64,000 bases of DNA from Bacillota bacterium (GTDB lineage Bacteria > Bacillota > Clostridia > Lachnospirales > Lachnospiraceae): NCBI GenBank assembly GCA_023436065.1, contig JAEZKU010000036.1, positions 62,001 to 126,000 on the forward strand, given 5' to 3'. Every line of letters starts with the position of its first letter. The stretch's first letter is position 1. The notes under the pieces were generated by a model, which did no database searches, was not told where the DNA came from, and saw only the letters and a program-made list of their open reading frames with translations. This document shows, in pieces, positions 42,741-50,848 of the stretch. The translations under genes and the position numbers were made by a program.

Positions 42741-44885
42741 TTAATTATTCTTATTCTTGTTTTTCTCAGCCCTTGCCAGGACTACACTCTCCCCAAGAAC
42801 AGAATTCAATTTGATGGCACAGATTCTATCCATCTTGTAGGACGCATCCGGGAACGCACCCGATTCAAACAGGACATAGAGATAGGAGCCTTTCAGAGCA
42901 ATGCCCTCATTCATAGACGGGGTATAGATGCAATTCATCGCCGAACCGATTGAGATGGTTCCTCCGTCCTCATTCTCCAGATCAGGCTGATATACCTCAA
43001 TTCTTCTCATATATCCGCGAAGTCCTTGATACAACTGGCAGGAACGGGAAAGGATAAGATATCCGTCCTCCGTGAAGGAAACTCCCTGTACCCTCGTCGG
43101 CATCTTAACAGTATCCACCTTGGTCAGTGCTAAAGAGGTGTCAAAATCGTCTATCTCATAACTATACATATATGTATTTTGCAGCTCATTATAGGTTCCT
43201 ACCCATAGCTTATCATCAAAATATGTAATATAGGAAGCCGATATTCCAAGCTTGCAGACCTCGAAGAATTCCACGTTATAATATGCCTGTCCTGATTTGA
43301 CTGCATACTGTACATCTGTCATCTTCAGTGCGGATGCCTTAGAGCCGGTGGTCAACCACAAATATGTTCCGTCATAGCAGATACCGCCTACATGTGCGGT
43401 CGTAGGCAATACCAATGTGGTCAATAGTTTCTTTGAGGTCTTATCCATAACATAGACCACGGACATTTCTTCATCTTTCAAATCATAGGCAGTAACCAGG
43501 AGATAATTCTTAGCAAAGCATACACCCTGAGGGCACATGCTTTTACTGATAAACCCGCCTACATTGGTCTCTATGAGTCCCGGTATGACATAGCTTTTGG
43601 AATAATTCACACTGTTTTTAAAGGTATCAATCTTGGTATAAGCAGTTGAATTCATAAATTCTTTCTTATCGGCAAAGTATTTGGCTTGCGTACTGGTAGC
43701 TGCCACCTCCGTAATCGTAACGGATTTCGGAGCCGGCTGGGCACTGCTGTATACCGTACCATTATAGTTCCTGTGCGCAATGATGTAAAAGGAATATGTC
43801 TCCCCTGTCGTCAGGCCCTCCAGCACATAGCTGGTGGTACTGCCATTGATGGTTGTCAGGGGATAATAACCGCCCATCCCATCACTGCCATAAATCTCAT
43901 ATGAGGTCACTCCGTTGGCTTTTGTCCAGGTCAGTCTTGCCTTCTCTTCACCTGCTTTGATATTCAGCTTTACTATTCCCGGATTCGTACAGATGGTTAC
44001 AGAAGGAGAAGCTTCACCAAAAAAATCATCATCGTAGACATATGCGCTTACCTTATATTCATAAACCGTTCCGGGGGTCAGACCGATATCTGTGTATGTA
44101 GTACTTTGTGTGTTGCCACATAAAACAAAATCCTTTGCAGTCTCGGCACGTCTATAGATGCTGTAACCGGTGGCTCCTGTAACGGCATTCCAGGATAAAT
44201 CTGCGGAGGTATCGGTAGAATTAACAGCGGTCAGTGTCTGTACCTTATCCGGTGAGGTGGCAGCGGTATAGCTGTCGGAGAATTCACCATAGTACAGGAG
44301 TCCGTATATATCCTTCACCGCACGAACCTGATAGGTTTTTACAGTTCCACTCGGTTGGGTGAAAGTATAGCTATTGGTTAAAGAGGTAGCAACAGACGAA
44401 TATAAGCCCGACATATCATCTCGTACATAGATCTCATAATAGGATATATCCGAAGCCACATCCCAGGTCAGGGTATAGGAGGTCATACTGTGCTCACCAA
44501 CAGTAATATTCTTGATCTTCGCAGGATTTACCGTAACATTAAAGCTGGCAAAGCAATCCTGATATTTGACCAGCACGGTCTGAACACCAACCCTGTTGCT
44601 GTCAAAGCCTTCATAGGTATAATCCGTTATGATACTGCTACTTCCGTCGTAATTCAGGCTCTGCACCTGCAGACCCGTTAAATCAAGACTTTCACCGCAG
44701 GAATAAATGGTTTTTAGAGGATTTTGAGTAACTACGATCTGGTAAGCAGACGGAGTCTGAACCGTTGTATCCGCAGCATTGCTTCCGTTCATATCCTCTG
44801 CACTCGCAGTACGGGCAAATAAAGAACCCGACAAGCAAAACGCCACTGCAGAGGCAGTCACCAGTGTTCTAAAAGCTTTTTTCAT
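42741..44885 (-). CDS. Secreted protein with Ig-like and three FN3 domains and a propeller-like C-terminus
   Basis: A 714-residue exported protein. The signal peptide (1-29, ending ARTASA) is followed by an Ig-like domain (about 45-117), three fibronectin type III domains (about 122-205, 210-300, 305-390) with repeated YxV/TGxTYxY patterns, and a C-terminal part (about 400-705) of short repeats such as GGICYDGTYLWLTTG and KLLTTLVLPTTAHV that look like propeller blades. No cell-wall anchor, dockerin or catalytic motif is visible. AAGGAG precedes the ATG. It likely acts at the cell surface or outside the cell in carbohydrate or surface binding; the target is unknown. Confidence 0.8.
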   Translation of the reverse strand: MKKAFRTLVTASAVAFCLSGSLFARTASAEDMNGSNAADTTVQTPSAYQIVVTQNPLKTIYSCGESLDLTGLQVQSLNYDGSSSIITDYTYEGFDSNRVGVQTVLVKYQDCFASFNVTVNPAKIKNITVGEHSMTSYTLTWDVASDISYYEIYVRDDMSGLYSSVATSLTNSYTFTQPSGTVKTYQVRAVKDIYGLLYYGEFSDSYTAATSPDKVQTLTAVNSTDTSADLSWNAVTGATGYSIYRRAETAKDFVLCGNTQSTTYTDIGLTPGTVYEYKVSAYVYDDDFFGEASPSVTICTNPGIVKLNIKAGEEKARLTWTKANGVTSYEIYGSDGMGGYYPLTTINGSTTSYVLEGLTTGETYSFYIIAHRNYNGTVYSSAQPAPKSVTITEVAATSTQAKYFADKKEFMNSTAYTKIDTFKNSVNYSKSYVIPGLIETNVGGFISKSMCPQGVCFAKNYLLVTAYDLKDEEMSVVYVMDKTSKKLLTTLVLPTTAHVGGICYDGTYLWLTTGSKASALKMTDVQYAVKSGQAYYNVEFFEVCKLGISASYITYFDDKLWVGTYNELQNTYMYSYEIDDFDTSLALTKVDTVKMPTRVQGVSFTEDGYLILSRSCQLYQGLRGYMRRIEVYQPDLENEDGGTISIGSAMNCIYTPSMNEGIALKGSYLYVLFESGAFPDASYKMDRICAIKLNSVLGESVVLARAEKNKNKNN

Positions 44886-45063
44886 TCTTATGCACTCCTT
44901 GTCAGTAAATTTACACTGTGTATCAAATGTTAAATGCAGGTCATACCTTGCATACTTATCCCTTGTAAAAAAGCTACCATTCCAATATTATGCTTCTTCG
45001 GTAATATATAGACATAGTAAGACTAGATTTTGTCACTGATATGTCAAATAATAAAGAAAAATG

Positions 45064-45119
45064 ATAAAAATGTCAAAAGCACCGTAGGTGCTTTACAGCA
45101 GCACTTTTGACATTTTTAT
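45064..45119. repeat. Inverted repeat with 16-bp arms
   Basis: ATAAAAATGTCAAAAG (45064-45079) and its complement (45104-45119) enclose an inner hairpin CACC-GTA-GGTG. It lies in the 438-base gap between the FN3 gene and the GntR gene; the gap also holds the palindrome at 45146 and the terminator at 45275. I see no gene in the gap beyond a short open frame noted among the findings. Confidence 0.8.
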
Positions 45120-45145
45120 TATTTTTCCTTATTTTTGGCTCCGTA

Positions 45146-45200
45146 GAGCTACAGCCATGTATTATGCAAGCATGCTTGCAATAATACATGGCTGTAGCTC
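45146..45200. repeat. 55-base near-perfect palindrome
   Basis: The sequence from GAGCTACAGCCATG (45146) to its complement ending at 45200 is an inverted repeat with 27-bp arms, broken by a single unpaired T. The centre is GCAAGC-ATGC-like. Such a structure would extrude or fold strongly; its role is unknown. Confidence 0.85.
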
Positions 45201-45274
45201 TAAAAGTATGCAGGACCATTTAATCGAAGCACTGGAATGGCTGCGAAAAAGAAATGATTGATTATCATAAAGAA

Positions 45275-45296
45275 GGGGCGTATAGCAATACGCCCC
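45275..45296 (-). terminator. Terminator of the GntR gene
   Basis: GGGGCGTAT (45275-45283) pairs with ATACGCCCC (45288-45296) just after the GntR stop at 45324. On the minus strand it runs into TTCTTT. Confidence 0.7.
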
Positions 45297-45323
45297 ACAA
45301 TTGTTTTATTTATCTTCAGATAT

Positions 45324-46022
45324 CTATATGATCTGTCTGTCCTTATCCGTACTAAAGTATTCCGGGTATTTCTCCATAATCTCTGCCTGGTCCAGTTTGT
45401 ATCTTGAGAGATGCTTTATCACGAATTCAGCTGCAAGGTTCTTATCATGCAGACGAATTGCATTCACAATCGCTCTATGATCAGCTATGATCTTGATCTC
45501 CTTCACAGAATAAAGGCTTAAGGTACGAATTCGGTCAAAATGACCGAGCATACCCTCCATGAGATGATAGGTTCTTTCCTTATTACACATCATGAAAAGT
45601 GTCTTATGGAATTCATTATCCAGTTCCATCACCTTCTGGGCTGATCTGTTATCTATGTAGAATTCCTGCAGCTTAATATTCTGTTCAAGGATCATGAGCT
45701 TTTCTTCCGTGATAGTATCGCAAAGTTCCTCTACGATCGCTTTTTCCAGAACTCTTCTTAAGAATACCGTCTCCTCAACGATATCAAAATCAATGCAGGA
45801 TATAATACTGCCCCTTTGCGGGTACACTTCGATCAGATTAATCTTCTGCAGCTCCTGCAACGCTTCTCTGACGGGTGTTCTGCTCATACCCAGTTCCTTC
45901 GCCAGTTCATTTTCGCTCACAGCTGCTCCAGGCTTCAAATTCAGATTGATGATGTTATCCCGAATCTGTCGTAACGCATATTCTCTGGCATTTTCCTTTA
46001 TGGCTCTTTTTGATACTTCCAT
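45324..46022 (-). CDS. GntR-family regulator, FadR/FCD subgroup
   Basis: A 232-residue regulator. The N-terminal winged helix (about 10-78) contains SENELAKELGMSRTPVREAL, followed by an all-helical FCD effector domain (about 88-215) with metal-ligand candidates in LDNEFHKTLF and the DHRAIVNAIRLHD segment. FCD regulators usually respond to organic acids or sugar acids. It lies downstream of pckG on the same strand but beyond a strong terminator, so it probably has its own promoter. GAGGAG precedes the ATG. Confidence 0.9.
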   Translation of the reverse strand: MEVSKRAIKENAREYALRQIRDNIINLNLKPGAAVSENELAKELGMSRTPVREALQELQKINLIEVYPQRGSIISCIDFDIVEETVFLRRVLEKAIVEELCDTITEEKLMILEQNIKLQEFYIDNRSAQKVMELDNEFHKTLFMMCNKERTYHLMEGMLGHFDRIRTLSLYSVKEIKIIADHRAIVNAIRLHDKNLAAEFVIKHLSRYKLDQAEIMEKYPEYFSTDKDRQII

Positions 46023-46265
46023 GCTATTCTCTCCTCATATCAGCCTAATATCTTCTCATCTCAATTGCTATACAAAGCTGCAATACTAACATTCTACTAC
46101 AAAGCAAGCCTAGTTTTCAATCATTTTCGATATTTTTTCTTATAATTATAAATTGTTTTACTTCTTACATTCTAATATATTATCATAACTTAGCCCTGTT
46201 TGTTAACCGTCAAATTAACTAATTCGGTGATCTGTTTTCTACATTTTTATACAAATGCATTCTAA

Positions 46266-46305
46266 AAGGCACTATCATTACCCATCGGGGTAATGATAGT
46301 GCCTT
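46266..46305 (-). terminator. Terminator of pckG
   Basis: An 18-bp perfect stem beginning AAGGCACTATCATTACCC (46266-46283) pairs with 46288-46305 around a 4-base loop, 14 bases after the pckG stop. Confidence 0.88.
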
Positions 46306-46318
46306 GAATAATTCTATA

Positions 46319-48115
46319 TTATGCGTTTAATCTTGCTTCAAGTGCATCCAGCTGTTTAGCAAGCTCCTTCGGAAGCTTTTCACCAAACTTAGCATAATGC
46401 TCTCTTACAGAAGCCACTTCATTCAGCCATTCATTCTTATCAACCTTCAGAAGTTCATGTAAATCAGCTTCGCTGACACTTTCTAATCCTGTAAGGTCAA
46501 TTGCATCCTCGGTAGGCATATAACCAATCGGAGTCTTAACAGCCTTGCCTTCTCCTGAGGTTCTTTCGAAGATCCATTTCAGGACACGGCTGTTGTCGCC
46601 GAAACCGGGCCATAACCATTTACCGTTCTGATCCTTACGGAACCAGTTCACGTAGAAGATCTTTGGTAATTTATCCTCGCCGCTCTTCTCACCGATATTC
46701 AGCCAGTGCTGCAGGTAATCACATACATTGTAACCGAAGAAAGGAAGCATTGCGAAAGGATCACGACGAACCTGACCGATATTGTTGGAGATAGCAGCTG
46801 CAGTAATCTCAGATCCCATGATAGAACCTAAGAATACACCATGCTTCCAGTCAAAGCTCTCATGTACCAAAGGAATGGTCTTCGGACGACGTCCACCGAT
46901 CAAGATTGCAGAGATCGGTACACCTGCGGGATCTTCCCAGTCAGGAGCGATTGCAGGACACTGATAAGCAGGAGCAGTGAAACGTGCATTGGGATGTGCA
47001 GCAGGCTCCTTGGAGTCCGGAGTCCAATCGTTGCCCTTCCAGTCGATCAGATGATCAGGTGCTGGAGTACCGATACCCTCCCACCATACATCACCATCAT
47101 CGGTAAGTGCTACGTTAGTGAAAATCGTATTCTTTTCGATGCTATGCATAGCATTCGGATTGGAATCTAAGGAAGTACCGGGTGCAACACCGAAGAAACC
47201 AGCCTCAGGATTGATTGCGTAGAGACGTCCATCCTTACCGAATTTCATCCAGGCGATATCGTCACCAACAGTCTCAACCTTCCAGCCGGGAATGGTAGGA
47301 ACAAGCATTGCAAGGTTAGTCTTACCGCAAGCACTCGGGAATGCAGCTGCTACATACTTGGTCTCGCCCTTAGGATTGGTAAGACGAAGAATTAACATAT
47401 GCTCAGCTAACCAGCCCTCATCACGTGCAAGAACAGAAGCAATACGAAGAGCAAAGCACTTCTTTCCTAACAGTGCGTTTCCGCCGTAACCGGAACCATA
47501 GGACCAAATCAGTCTCTCCTCAGGGAAATGGCTGATATACTTCTTCTCAATCGGAGCGCAAGGCCATGTAGAATCTGCCTGTCCTTCTTCGAGAGGTGCT
47601 CCTACAGAATGTAAACAAGGAACAAACTCGCCGTCAGCACCAAGTGCCTCAAGAACCTTGCTTCCCATACGAGTCATGATACGCATATTTACAACAACGT
47701 AAGGGCTGTCAGTCACTTCAATACCGATCTTAGAAATCGGGGAGCCGATCGGACCCATGGAGAAAGGAATAACATACATCGTTCTTCCCTTCATGCAGCC
47801 TGTGTAAAGACCTTTCATCGTATCCTTCAATTCATTCGGTTCCACCCAGTTATTGGTAGGACCTGCTTCTTCCTTTGTCTTGGAAGCAATGAAGGTTCTG
47901 TCCTCAACACGTGCTACGTCTGAGGAATGACTTCTGAATAAGTAGCATCCGGGGCGCTTCTCTTCATTTAACTTGATTGCCATTCCAGCATCAACCATTA
48001 ACTGTAAAAGACGCTGATTCTCCTCTTCTGAACCATCGCACCAGTAAATCTGATCCGGTTGGCACATGTCAGCCATTTCTTTCACCCATGCTTGTAACTT
48101 CTTGTTTTCCGGCAT
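46319..48115 (-). CDS. pckG: Phosphoenolpyruvate carboxykinase (GTP)
   Basis: A 598-residue enzyme interconverting oxaloacetate plus GTP with phosphoenolpyruvate plus CO2. The kinase P-loop FPSACGKTNLAML, with the reactive-loop cysteine of GTP-type enzymes, and the ALRIASVLARDEGWLAEHM segment identify the GTP form, and the length matches it rather than the roughly 540-residue ATP form. In anaerobes it often runs in the CO2-fixing direction. AAAGGAG precedes the ATG, and it has its own terminator. A long AT-rich leader (48116-48540) precedes it. Confidence 0.95.
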   Translation of the reverse strand: MPENKKLQAWVKEMADMCQPDQIYWCDGSEEENQRLLQLMVDAGMAIKLNEEKRPGCYLFRSHSSDVARVEDRTFIASKTKEEAGPTNNWVEPNELKDTMKGLYTGCMKGRTMYVIPFSMGPIGSPISKIGIEVTDSPYVVVNMRIMTRMGSKVLEALGADGEFVPCLHSVGAPLEEGQADSTWPCAPIEKKYISHFPEERLIWSYGSGYGGNALLGKKCFALRIASVLARDEGWLAEHMLILRLTNPKGETKYVAAAFPSACGKTNLAMLVPTIPGWKVETVGDDIAWMKFGKDGRLYAINPEAGFFGVAPGTSLDSNPNAMHSIEKNTIFTNVALTDDGDVWWEGIGTPAPDHLIDWKGNDWTPDSKEPAAHPNARFTAPAYQCPAIAPDWEDPAGVPISAILIGGRRPKTIPLVHESFDWKHGVFLGSIMGSEITAAAISNNIGQVRRDPFAMLPFFGYNVCDYLQHWLNIGEKSGEDKLPKIFYVNWFRKDQNGKWLWPGFGDNSRVLKWIFERTSGEGKAVKTPIGYMPTEDAIDLTGLESVSEADLHELLKVDKNEWLNEVASVREHYAKFGEKLPKELAKQLDALEARLNA

Positions 48116-48334
48116 AAATAAATCTCCTTTCAGATAACAATTTTATTTAGGTATATGATTACACCTAAACCCACATTTCATGTAGGATTTTTCTGAGAAT
48201 AAGCTCCTCATCGTTCAGACAGTGTATCGAATCATTGATTTTGCTCGTCTCGATAAGTGCTTTGTAGATAATAATAACATATATCTTAGGATTTTCCAAA
48301 ATGTTTTTTCAAATTTTGAAAAAAAATTTGTCTT

Positions 48335-48433
48335 AAGTTAATTTTATTAAGTTATATTCAAATTTACTTAATATTATTAAGTTCAGATTTTTCACACTTT
48401 ATTTTATTATTCAATAAGCAGTTTTTTAGTCAA
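48335..48433 (-). promoter_or_regulatory. AT-rich upstream region of pckG with palindromes and a candidate promoter
   Basis: CTTAATA-T-TATTAAG (48367-48381) is an inverted repeat, and a related TTAAGTTAATTTTATTAAGT element lies at 48334-48353. On the minus strand TTGACT (48433-48428) is 18 bases before TAATAA, giving a promoter candidate upstream of both; TTGAAA/TAAGAT nearer the gene is an alternative. This is the main content of the 499-base gap 48116-48614. Confidence 0.35.
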
Positions 48434-48540
48434 TTTCAGTGTATATTTATCACATATTCCCATAATTTTTTTTGCCAAATTTCTGAAATATTTTTGACCG
48501 AGAGAGATTAAGGAACAAAAGATACTTCTTTACCACAAAA

Positions 48541-48572
48541 AAGGAAAGGCTGTCATCTAAGGGCCTTTCCTT
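48541..48572. terminator. Terminator of the L,D-transpeptidase gene
   Basis: AAGGAAAGGC (48541-48550) pairs with GCCTTTCCTT (48563-48572), 43 bases after the stop at 48615, with a run of A on the left that reads as T on the minus strand. Confidence 0.8.
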
Positions 48573-48614
48573 ACACTTGTATTATTCTGTATTTTCCTAA
48601 CTATTCAGGTCTTT

Positions 48615-50081
48615 CTATTCATCAATGTCAAAGCTTTCTGTACCCGGTAGCTCATAAACCACAACCGCCACTCCTCGTTTAATATGCTCAAATACCTTCT
48701 TAGCTGCCTTTGGAGGCATGTTGATGCAGCCATGGGAACCACTGGTCATATAGATATCCTTACCGAATTCTTTCCGCCAGGAAGCATCATGCATACCGAT
48801 GTTTCTGTTAAATGGCATCCAGTATTTGACCGGTGTCTCATAATCCTCTCCCACCAGAATCGCATCATTTTCCTTGTACTGGATCGGATAAGTCCCTACC
48901 GGGGTTGCAAAGTTCTTCGATACATTGCCGGATACAAAATCAGATTCAATGATCAACTCACCGTCTTTGTAAAAGAACAAATGCTGAGCTGTCAGATTAA
49001 TCTCTACATAGGTGTTTCCTATATCATCATCTCCATATTGCTGAGCCGTCTGAAAATACACCGGAGTCTTCTCTGTCTGTACCCCATTCTCTATCAGCTC
49101 AAGGAGTTCAGCCAGCTCCGATTTCCGATCAAGCCACCAGCCGTAATCTCCGCCTTCTACCTTGATTACCTTATCATATGAGGTCTGGAAGGTTCTGACC
49201 CTACCGAAGGTATTATAGGTTTTGCCTATATAGTCTACATATTCCTTTACTTTATCCTTATTCAGTGTCACATGGAAATTTTGATCGACGGAGAGCCATT
49301 CGTTAATCCTGCTTCCGTCAAGAATTTCCATGGTATCACCGAATTGATACGTAATCCTGGTTCCCGCAATCTTATTTAACTCGTCGAGGGCAGCCTTTAG
49401 CTCAGGAGCCGAGGCATTTCGCTGTGCAACCTCATAGCAGTCTTCCTCCTCGATGGAGAGCTCAGGTTCCATCGTAAGAATTGCCTGGCTGATTGCATCA
49501 TAAAGCTTATCTTTTCTTACCTTAGAACCGGCATTCTCCGGAAGAATCGTATATCCACCTTCTCCATATTCGGAAATGATTGCATCAGTAGGTGGTATAT
49601 TATTCTCTTCCTTCAGATTATTAAACAGATTAAAGTATGCCTGCAGCAGGGTGTCATCATAGGCCAGCATCGTACCGATCCTTAAGTCCTGGGTCCGAAA
49701 CAGATATTTCGGCCACGAATAGCCATTCTGCTGATTAAGAAGATCTACCAGATCACCTTCATACTCCGTATGTAAATCTATGCTATCGCCATAAATAGTA
49801 TCTGTAATACTATTACGTCCGAGAACCCTTAACTGATACGATTTTACCTGCTGATCAATAGCAGCTTCTGCTTTTTCTATTGTCATATTGGAGGTATCTA
49901 CTCCATTTATGAATGTATTGCGATAAAAATGATTCTGATAATGCCGGCTGATCATAAAATAAAGCGCAAATAAGGCCAGCAAAAGACCGGCCTCCGTTAT
50001 TATCAAAATCCTTCTTTTCTTTTGCTTTTTTGTGCTTCGTCTCGTATTATTATGTTTTATACCCGCTTTTTCGTTAGACAT
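48615..50081 (-). CDS. L,D-transpeptidase (YkuD) with peptidoglycan-binding domain
   Basis: A 488-residue surface enzyme: cytoplasmic basic tail, one membrane anchor (about 25-45), an extracellular region with PG_binding_4-like repeats (about 60-330), and a C-terminal YkuD domain with the active-site motif SHGCINMPPKAA containing catalytic Cys452. It forms 3-3 cross-links in peptidoglycan or attaches proteins. AAGGGG precedes the ATG. The gene has its own promoter: TTGACT (50153-50148) and TATATT (50130-50125), 17 bases apart on the minus strand. Confidence 0.9.
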   Translation of the reverse strand: MSNEKAGIKHNNTRRSTKKQKKRRILIITEAGLLLALFALYFMISRHYQNHFYRNTFINGVDTSNMTIEKAEAAIDQQVKSYQLRVLGRNSITDTIYGDSIDLHTEYEGDLVDLLNQQNGYSWPKYLFRTQDLRIGTMLAYDDTLLQAYFNLFNNLKEENNIPPTDAIISEYGEGGYTILPENAGSKVRKDKLYDAISQAILTMEPELSIEEEDCYEVAQRNASAPELKAALDELNKIAGTRITYQFGDTMEILDGSRINEWLSVDQNFHVTLNKDKVKEYVDYIGKTYNTFGRVRTFQTSYDKVIKVEGGDYGWWLDRKSELAELLELIENGVQTEKTPVYFQTAQQYGDDDIGNTYVEINLTAQHLFFYKDGELIIESDFVSGNVSKNFATPVGTYPIQYKENDAILVGEDYETPVKYWMPFNRNIGMHDASWRKEFGKDIYMTSGSHGCINMPPKAAKKVFEHIKRGVAVVVYELPGTESFDIDE

Positions 50082-50124
50082 AGCGCACCCCTTTGTGATA
50101 CGACATATAAACTATATTGATTAT

Positions 50125-50330
50125 AATATAAGAATATGTTGAATTTTAGTCAAAATGATTACATATTCCTTAACTCTTATTACATATGTGTATACAGAAT
50201 CAAGCTAAAAAACCATTTAATTACCGGTGGAATAGAAAAAAGTAATTTTGAAGACACTATTCAGGTCCTCTATACAAGGTCGAATTTTTCTAAAGAAACA
50301 ACTTGCAATTATTTCAAAAAATGTTATAAT
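50125..50330. promoter_or_regulatory. Divergent promoters between the transpeptidase and desulfoferrodoxin genes
   Basis: The 322-base gap 50082-50403 holds a minus-strand promoter (TTGACT 50153-50148, TATATT 50130-50125, spacer 17) and a plus-strand promoter (TTGCAA 50303-50308, TATAAT 50325-50330, spacer 16). No operator is obvious. Confidence 0.55.
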
Positions 50331-50403
50331 CTAGTAATAATTATTATTATTAATCACGATATATCTATAGTATATCACATAATGAATATAAGGAGAGATG
50401 ATT

Positions 50404-50778
50404 ATGGCAAATGTAGTATTTTATCGCTGTGAAGTATGTGGAAATATGGTAGCTATGCTTAAGCATGGAGGCGGAACTCTAAGCTGCTGCGACCAGCCGA
50501 TGAACGAGCTGGTAGCTAACACCTCCGATGGTGCAAAGGAAAAGCATGTACCCGATCTCAAGTTTGAGGATGGAAGGATCAAGGTTACCATCGGCTCTGT
50601 TCTTCATCCTTCACTGCCGGAGCATCATATCGAGTGGATTGCCCTGGTATCCGGAGATAAGGTTCAGTTCTCCTTCTTAAAGCCCGGCATGGATCCGGTC
50701 GCTGACTTTGAAGAGGTTGAACATGGTGAAGTATATGAATACTGTAACCTGCATGGCCTCTGGAAGACAGAATTCTAA
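50404..50778 (+). CDS. dfx: Desulfoferrodoxin (superoxide reductase)
   Basis: A 124-residue two-centre superoxide reductase. The N-terminal desulforedoxin-type site is Cys9, Cys12, Cys28 and Cys29; the catalytic iron site has His48, His68, His74, Cys114 and His117 within VLHPSLPEHHIEW and YCNLHGLW. It reduces superoxide to hydrogen peroxide in anaerobes using rubredoxin electrons. The start at 50404 follows AAGGAG; an ATG six bases earlier is not needed. It stands alone with its own terminator (50796-50837). Confidence 0.95.
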   Translation: MANVVFYRCEVCGNMVAMLKHGGGTLSCCDQPMNELVANTSDGAKEKHVPDLKFEDGRIKVTIGSVLHPSLPEHHIEWIALVSGDKVQFSFLKPGMDPVADFEEVEHGEVYEYCNLHGLWKTEF

Positions 50779-50795
50779 AGAAATATAAACCTTAA

Positions 50796-50837
50796 AAAAA
50801 GCTCCTCTTCCATGTGCTTATGGCGGAGGAGCTTTTT
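50796..50837. terminator. Bidirectional terminator after desulfoferrodoxin
   Basis: AAAAAGCTCCTC (50796-50807) pairs with GAGGAGCTTTTT (50826-50837), between two converging genes. Confidence 0.85.
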
Positions 50838-50848
50838 ACTAGTCCTTT

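Noticed and set aside
45157..45261. 34-codon frame ending ALEWLRKRND
   Set aside because: It lacks a ribosome binding site and half of it is the palindrome; kept only as a possible gene remnant, not as a CDS.
50136..50432. 98-codon open frame before desulfoferrodoxin
   Set aside because: It is AT-rich, has no ribosome binding site, runs through two promoters and overlaps the desulfoferrodoxin start.
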